Assembly (NCBI GenBank): GCA_009760855.2
Contig: WPIO01000042.1
Coordinates: 642,501-706,500, forward strand
DNA length: 64,000 nt
DNA from: Cristatella mucedo
Taxonomy: Eukaryota > Bryozoa > Phylactolaemata > Cristatellidae
Direction of reading: 5' to 3'
Below are positions 58,063 to 64,000 of this stretch, in pieces (positions within the stretch are counted from its first letter, which is position 1; every line of letters begins with the position of its first letter). The position numbers and the translations under genes were made by a program. The notes under the pieces were generated by a model. That model ran no database searches. It was not told the DNA's origin and worked only from the letters and a program-made list of their open reading frames with translations.

Positions 58063-58217
58063 TCTGTCTCTTTCTCTCTCTGTCTCTCTTGTCTCTCTTT
58101 CGTCTCTCTGTCTCTCTTTCGTCTCAGCCACCACCGTCGTAGCCGCCGCCGCCGAAAACGCTGCAGCAGCTGCTCTTGCCGCGCACCTGTCAGGCGCCGC
58201 CCTGACCTCGGCTCGGG

Positions 58218-58282
58218 ATGAAAGCTGAAAGAGCCGGCGGCCGGCGGCTACTGTGCCTCCTTTGTGCTCTGTCCCTCGCAGC
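58218..58282 (+). CDS. First coding exon: signal peptide of an unidentified secreted or membrane protein
   Basis: The ATG at 58218 opens MKAERAGGRRLLCLLCALSL then AA. This is a textbook signal peptide with a basic n-region (K, R, RR), a Leu/Cys h-region and a small-residue c-region. It reaches a donor GC|GTGAGA exactly after the second Ala codon is two bases long (phase 2); read through, it would stop at once (TGA 58284). The position in a CpG block supports a true first exon. Downstream exons were not found, so the product is unknown. Confidence 0.45.
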
Positions 58283-58436
58283 GTGAGAAGCCACCGACTT
58301 GATTAGGTCATCGGCTGCTGGTGAGGTCCACCGCAAGGCCGGCCGGCCGTCGCAGATCCGGCGGCCTGGGCGTATCCGGTGGCACCACCGCGGCACCAAG
58401 TGCCTAGCGCTCTCCTCGTTAAACGTAGCGGTTGGC

Positions 58437-58590
58437 CGATTTAGCAGCCACATCCTTACGGCGGCAGAGGCGCCTAAATGAATATCGCCGTCGCTCGCAG
58501 TGGGCGCCAAAGCGCTGCTTGCCGGCTGCAGGGCTCGAGCCCACAGCCTAAGTTGTGCAGTGCGAGCACTTTACCCCGAGGGCGGAGACC
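58437..58590 (-). mobile_element. SINE2, antisense copy
   Basis: The landmarks GATTTAGCAGCCACATCC, GGCGGCAGAGGCGCC, CGTCGCTCGCAGTGGGC and the head GGGCTCGAGCCCACAGCC are present. This copy has become GC-rich like its surroundings. It lies just after the signal-peptide exon. Confidence 0.65.
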
Positions 58591-58600
58591 CAGAGGCAAC

Positions 58601-58601
<1 letters not shown>

Positions 58602-58670
<69 letters not shown>
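58602..58670 (+). repeat. (CAG)23, uninterrupted
   Basis: Exactly 23 CAG units. They can be read as Gln, Ser or Ala, but no exon can be shown across them; the location suggests an intron or 5' region. It abuts the end of the antisense SINE2. Confidence 0.95.
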
Positions 58671-58673
<3 letters not shown>

Positions 58674-58794
58674 GCAGCCGCTGTGCGCGCCGACACCGGA
58701 GAGCTGTGTACGCTCCACTCGACGCAGAACTCACCCGACTGCGCTTGTTAGTGCTAACGTGAAATCCCAAAGTGGAGTGCAGAGTGTTCATCAA

Positions 58795-58955
58795 AGTCCA
58801 CGTGCTAGCTTAGGAGGTAAAGCGTTTGCTCATCGCGACCGAGTTCGCCCGGTTGAATCCTGGTGGGCGATCCTCTATTGCCAACCGCAAGCGCTGGTGA
58901 TAGCCGGTAAGCTTCTTCCGTCGCTATTCAAAGAGGCCTTTAAATCATCTAATAT
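58795..58955 (+). mobile_element. SINE2 copy, well preserved
   Basis: The tRNA-like head has an A box TAGCTTAGGAGG and a B-box-like GGTTGAATCC. The full body follows: GGGCGATCCTCTATTGCC, CAAGCGCTGGTGATAGCC, TTCAAAGAGGCC. Confidence 0.78.
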
Positions 58956-59099
58956 TATGTGGTTGATGCTGATCTCAGCAAATTCAAGAAGAACACAACA
59001 ACTCACGCTGAGAGGAGCGAGGTCAAGGTCTTTCACTAAGATAAACCGAACGTTGAACGGTGTTAACAAGAACGGTTTAACGGAAAAGTAGCTTGGGAC

Positions 59100-59300
59100 G
59101 ACAGTTAAGGGACTCAATGTCACGTGCACAATGTCGAAATGAATTAGCACACAAAGGTCAATGCACAGGGGCCAACAAAATGCTGGCAAGAAATAGATTA
59201 GTTTTGGGTTTCTTTGTAAATGCCGTCTAGTGAAAGAATGTAACGCCGTGAGTCGGAAGTGAGTTCGAGGCTTCCGGAGTGAAGAATTCGAGTCAGATGA
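59100..59300 (-). mobile_element. L2-B 3' UTR relic
   Basis: Worn matches to the L2-B 3' UTR and terminal block (GTGAGTTCGAGGCTTCCGGA corresponds to GAGTTCCAGGCTTTGGGA). There is no tail. The 59.35-60.45 kb stretch is otherwise unassigned. Confidence 0.45.
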
Positions 59301-60459
59301 CAGGCTGAATAGACGCAGCCGCGAAATAGAAGCTGCACGAGCGATGGACACCGCAAGCGCCAGCGCTTAGATTGGTTGCGCGAATATTTAGAGTTGTTAG
59401 TCACTCAGGCCGTAAAATATACTTACTCGTAAATGGACTTGTAGTTATGCACCGCCTTGCGCAAAAACTTGGTCTGATGAGGCCGCCGTTGGTGCACTCC
59501 AGTTTCCGGTACCAAATATATCCACTCGAAGCTTGCTCTTTGTGTTGGCTTGCACTTATCAATGTTCAGTGCATTTTTCTACTCGGCATCGCGAGTAAGC
59601 TATTGCCCGTTAAGCACGCCGGGATACCGGGACTGTTTGTCGACTCAAAAATAAAAAGTACGCAGTTACTAAATCCAATACGTGCTCTCACGGTAAAGTG
59701 ACTGGTAGTTTTTCTAACAGCGGTCTGTGTTATGATGCTAGAACCTTAGCTGATACCTCTCATCTAGTCATGATTTATCTATTGCTAATATTGGCCACCG
59801 CGTGCTACTGCTACCTCTGGAATGGCTGTTCTGTAAGTTATACTTGCTTATACGGATTGTTACCAGTTTATTGCGAGACACTTCAAATAAAATTGTCGCC
59901 GTTACTGAGAGATGCATTAAGTCAAAGAACTGCTCCGCTATCGTTGATTCTACTCTTTAGTAGGTTTCTCCTCCTTACACGCTCTACGATCGTTGAAACG
60001 TGGTGTTAGAGTAACCATTGTCTCTATCACCTTATTCAATTTCAAGCCTTGCTTAGTTCCTTCCAAACAATCTTCTGAATCTCTGGTACTCGATACTGAC
60101 TGGTGCGAGTTGGCGGAGGTAGTGATAACTTATCTTTCACTGAGCAGCAATCCCAGAAATCATGTACCCTATTTTAGATCCTTCGATCAGCCAAGACGAT
60201 AAGTTCAATATTAGCTTTGGGTATTGAGCCTTATATCGGGGTATGTCAAGTTGGCGTAACATAAGAACATACAATAAGAACGCTGGCTATAAGGTATTCC
60301 AGTAACATCACGATGCACTTCCTCACTGCAAGTGCATTTTTTCCTTAAATTTTGACCGATTGCCGAAATGATATAAGAACTTAAGCTGCGTTGGCCGAAC
60401 AGCCACAATCTCAGGCTCTAATTTGGCAGATGAATATCACTTTGGCACAAGTGAGCTTG

Positions 60460-60900
60460 AAGCCATGAACTAATATTAATAATAGTACTAAAATTAAGAT
60501 AATCGCATAACACTCTCGGAGAGATAAATCTCTCCGTACGCAAATGCACTCTACGTTTGCTGTAAGAAAAAGCATGTCAATATGGTCAGCGATCAAATCT
60601 GCCATTTCAGCAAGAAAAGCACGCTCAAGAACATAAACTTCAACCGAGAAACTGCTGTGAGTAAAAGGTGCTTTTAAGAATCATTTTCAATGTCGCCTAG
60701 TCAGGTGATATTGTGCCGTCAGTAGGGACTGAGGTCCAGGTTTTGGGAGTATTTAAACCAAAGACACAGTCCCTTTAAGATCTGAGGTCGGCTTAGCGCG
60801 AACGATTTGAGTCCCAATAGCGACAACTAATACGATGGCTAGCCCAATTGAGGAACATTTCTGACCTATAAGCTAAAGACTGAGACCTATAAGCAAGAGA
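60460..60900 (-). mobile_element. L2-B LINE 3' part, worn
   Basis: A reverse ATT-rich tail, a hairpin in which both arms are altered (CTCTCGGAGAGATAAATCTC), the 3' UTR and the terminal block (GGTCCAGGTTTTGGGAGTAT). Confidence 0.6.
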
Positions 60901-60929
60901 CTGAGGGAATTCATGTAGTGTAATGCAAT

Positions 60930-62030
60930 GTATCTCTCTCTCCCTCTCTGTCGCTCCACGAGACTATATGGGTGTATGCAAGAGAGTTTTGCATAGCACA
61001 CTCACAGCCTAAGCGGCTTTTGGTACGCATGCGGTATCTAACAGACTTCATCTCACGCAACGAAGAGAAGTGGGAAGCATAGCAAAGTCGGGAGAGCATT
61101 TGAGGTAGTGAGTAGCATGGAAGTAGCAGCTCAGGACCGCTGGAAAAGACGAGGCGTAGTCGGCAGCAGGAGAGTATTTGTCATTGCGTAAGAGTCGTGG
61201 AAGTAAGTTCCGCAGTCTAGGACCTGCAGAGCTAAAGTTTCTGTTATCAACAGTCGTTTAGCGGAGGAATGGAGCAGCTCAAGTATTGTCCATACATGAC
61301 CTAACGGCACGATGAGGCTGACACTGGTGCAGAATTTCATCTACCGAATGTGTACCGAAAGCCGCTTAGGCTGTGAGTGCGCTATACAAAACTCTCCTGC
61401 GTAACACCCACATGGCCTTTATGACTTTGTGGAGTTACTGACGGAGATACATACATACATACATACTAGGTATTGAGGAGCCAAGCCGCAGTGGGCCTTG
61501 TGGATCAGTGTAAGAGCTTTGCTCTGTATCCGTTGATAAACCGGCAGCCATCCTAGGTCTTTTAGCAAAGGAGACACGTTGTCAAACCTCTAGGATTTTC
61601 AAACTTGCCTTGCAGCCATATTCATAGCCATTTTTAGTGGCCTAGTTGCTTTCTTTGGTATCCCAGCCAAAATGGAATTACAATTATCAAGCCTAGAGAG
61701 AACTAAGGAGCCAGTTACATTTTTTGCGTGCCACCGTGAAAGAAAGCTCCTTATCTTAGCTAGGGATCCGACGTGATGGCTAGCTGTGGAAGCGGTCTTC
61801 TGAATGCAGCTTTTAAAATGTAGGCAGTTGTCGAAAACGACACCTAAATTTTGACCACGTGGTGATGGTCGCACAACAGCATCGTGTATTAGAAGAGCAC
61901 AGCCCTTTAATCCAGCTACACGCTCAGGGTGTCCTCTGAGCAGCGGCTCAGTTTTATCGTCGTTTAGTTTTAAGGAATTTTCTTATATCTATGATTGAAT
62001 ATCGGCATGGCTGAGGAATTAACCCTGAAG
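60930..62030 (-). mobile_element. L2-A LINE, worn, split by a short sense L2-A
   Basis: Antisense 3' end and terminal coding run from 60930 to about 61340. A 130-bp plus-strand L2-A end interrupts, then the older copy resumes at AGGAGCCAAGCCGCAGTGGG and continues to KLNDDKTE-equivalent sequence near 62000. Stops are frequent. Confidence 0.75.
61341..61472 (+). mobile_element. Very short sense L2-A 3' end, nested
   Basis: From TACCGAATGTGTACCGAAAG to the terminal repeat (ACATAC)n at 61450-61470. Only the last 130 bp of the element were copied. It is inserted head-on into an older antisense copy of its own family. Confidence 0.8.
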
Positions 62031-62094
62031 TTGCTGCGCTATTTGATTGAGACGAGGGAGCCAGAGTGAAGTTGGGAGAAATTTTGCAAACTTA

Positions 62095-62740
62095 AAACTG
62101 CTCTAATCAACTTATACAGGCGCAGCTGACGAGTGTTTCATCGTCTGTAAGCGCCGTATCGCCCATGCCACCAGACCTGTGACAAGTGAGTAAGAAAAGT
62201 GGAGAAGCAATTTAACACACGCGTGGTTCAACTTAGATGCGGTATCCCTGCTTATGCAGTACCTATATTTTGCAATGTTTTGTAACTGAAAGCAGCCAGA
62301 CGTGAGTGTGGAGTTAGAGTTGTCGTGAAGTGAAAGGTCACATTGGAACAGGGCGCCCAAGCGTCACGCATATATGCTACTAGAGATCCTGGTCTAGCTC
62401 GTGTTGAGGGACATGTTGCCAATGTCTGAGTGCCAATAGATTTTCCAATGATAAGAGAAAGTGCTGGCATATCTTTAATTGCCTTTTTTGTATAGCGGTA
62501 GAAGAGCCTTGATGCTATTTTATTGCCATCGCTATCAGCGGCAATAAAGGATCGCCCACTGCAGCATTTGAATCCACGACCCCGGAATCGAGGCTGTGCA
62601 GAGCAACCGTCATGCTTATTTAATTTGACTAATTTTGCTGACATTCAAATTCGAATGTCAGTATTACATGCAGCATGGCATTTAAAGAGAGATTTTGGCA
62701 TGCTGCAAGGCGTGGCTGTATCAAAACGCAAATGATCAGC
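62095..62740 (-). mobile_element. L2-B LINE relic split by a SINE2
   Basis: Worn L2-B coding (reverse-strand FQCDLSLHDN equivalent to FQSDLSLDDH) runs to about 62440. An antisense SINE2 follows, and a short L2-B piece follows at about 62620-62740. Confidence 0.55.
62478..62612 (-). mobile_element. SINE2, antisense copy
   Basis: The landmarks TATAGCGGTAGAAGAGCC, GCCATCGCTATCAGCGGC, AAGGATCGCCCACTGCAGCA and the head TTGAATCCACGACCCCGG are present. Confidence 0.65.
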
Positions 62741-63349
62741 ATGTTGCCTGCATAGAAATAAGAGCTTAGATTGTTATGAACATCTTTAAGTGCTTGCAGT
62801 TTTTAGCCACGGTTGCGAGCCAAACGGTAAATTTAAAATGTAGGTGGACATAAGTTGTTGTATTATAATCGGAGGATATGTATTCTGGAAAGTAATTTTG
62901 AGAGCTCAACCACGTTGATTCACTGCCCCGTGACCGAAAACTTACCAGAGGTGATCATTTGAGCACTTCGCTAGTTTCACGTTTGGGTTAAAATGGCTGA
63001 ATGGCTATTCTAGTCATCCAGCGGCGTTAATTAAGTAATTATAAAATATAGTTTTAAGTCTTATTTGAGCTTTAAATTAAAACTTCTAGGTTAAAGGTTT
63101 GCATGCTTTGCTTGAATTTTGACAACATTTACGCAAATTTTCCATAAGCCTGTCTGCATTATAGTCCTAATGTATTTTTTTGAACATTACTTATTCTGCT
63201 ACGTAACTAAGTCACCTTTATAAAGTAAAGCTATGCTGGAACGTTTTATGCATGACACGCAAAACTTTAGACCTTTTTGGTACGCATGCGGTAGCGAAGA
63301 AAATGCATCTTACGCCACGCAGAGGAAGTAAGCGAAAGCTTGTCAGGAG

Positions 63350-64000
63350 AAAAATACTGAAAGCAATAACATATTTGATATAGCGCATTCAGTAAACCCA
63401 ATCTCTTTCTAGGCAGTTTACATTCGCTTCAAAGAAAGCACGATCAAACGGTTAGTGGTAGCGTGTTCAATAAACAACAGGAATAGCATAGTTATGGGTG
63501 GCATGCACAGGGTCAGCATACAATTACGGTTAGTGGCAACATGCACAGTGTCAGTACGTTTAAGCACATTAAGGACGAATCACAAGGACTCACCGAACGC
63601 TGTCATAGATAAATGTGCCTTTAGCTTTTTTTAAATATGGTCAAATTAGGAGATATCGTGATTCGAGTTGGGTGTGAGTTCCAGGCTTTGGGAGTATACA
63701 AACTACAGACACCGTCTCCAAAGTATTTGAGATTTGTATGAGGCACAGGTAAAGAATTTGATTCCGTAAACATGGTGGTACGACTCTTAGCCTGGTGAGG
63801 GAGTAGTTCTGATAGGTAGGCTGGAGCCAAAGAATAAAGGGACCTGAAAGTAAGTGAAAAAATCTTGAAGTCGATGCGTTTGTTGAATGGAAGCCAGTGT
63901 AGGCCACGCTCACGACAAACAAGCCAAGCTACAGATTTTTGCCCTGTTGTATGTATCTGATAGGACAAGCCGGTAGGCCATCAAGCATCGAGTTACAGAA
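63350..64000 (-). mobile_element. L2-B LINE, 5'-truncated by the window edge
   Basis: It starts within the hairpin (ATCTCTTTCTAGGCAGTTTA), passes the 3' UTR and the terminal coding block (GGAGTATACAAACTACAGAC) and continues past the right edge. Positions 62760-63330 hold nothing recognised. Confidence 0.75.

Larger units (their letters stand above)
57420..58760 (+). promoter_or_regulatory. CpG-rich 5' region of a secreted or membrane protein gene
   Basis: High GC and CpG, beginning where the LINE block ends. It contains a CTCTGTCGG/TCTGTCGG array, pyrimidine-rich TCTC sequence, and a start codon with a signal peptide at 58218. The gene should run to the right, largely outside recognisable exons in this window. 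Confidence 0.45.

Overview
The window is animal nuclear DNA, probably from an invertebrate with a repeat-rich genome. Three things support this: GT-AG split genes with phase-1 ectodomain exons, a tyrosine-motif cytoplasmic tail of metazoan type, and dense fossils of L2/CR1-like LINEs and tRNA-derived SINEs. Nothing looks bacterial or viral, and the sequence alone does not fix the species.

The best cellular gene runs left to right from about 1.4 to 11.9 kb. A CpG-rich 5' region (about 1.05-2.35 kb) is followed by three ectodomain exons, a Ser/Thr-rich stalk exon at 6.07-6.23 kb, a transmembrane exon at 6.41-6.49 kb, and a last exon at 10.99-11.38 kb. The last exon codes a basic, tyrosine-rich cytoplasmic tail. 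Every junction joins in phase. The product is a single-pass receptor-like protein whose membrane-distal part resembles a SUEL (galactose/rhamnose-binding) lectin domain and whose tail carries several possible SH2-docking or YxxPhi motifs. This is the most interesting candidate system in the window.

From about 12 to 26 kb the DNA is mostly LINE and SINE fossils, a CA/TA compound microsatellite and introns or intergenic sequence. A second CpG-rich block (about 26.1-28.6 kb) holds one exon-like ORF ending at 28526. From 28.9 to 34 kb lie degenerate LINE copies, one containing a 23-bp minisatellite made from its own reverse-transcriptase motif. Isolated exon candidates on the plus strand follow at 41.9 kb and at 47.9-48.6 kb; the latter pair ends in a stop. 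They flank a purine-only tract of about 770 nt. A near full-length LINE (53.73-57.23 kb) sits inside an older, antisense LINE of another family. A third CpG block (57.4-58.8 kb) carries a hybrid 9/8-bp satellite, a perfect signal-peptide exon (58218-58282) and 23 pure CAG units. The rest, to 64 kb, is LINE and SINE debris.

Two LINE families are distinguished here. L2-A has the C-terminal WNSLP-type protein with a VFKSQRFEHVSP block and a 3' end with short ACATAC-like repeats. L2-B has the AWNSLPTC block, a conserved 3' UTR of about 230 nt and an (ATT)n tail. SINE1 is tRNA-headed and shares its 3' hairpin with L2-B, so it was probably copied by L2-B machinery. SINE2 is a second tRNA-headed family with its own body. 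Family names are local labels; no database was searched. Splice sites were placed by eye.
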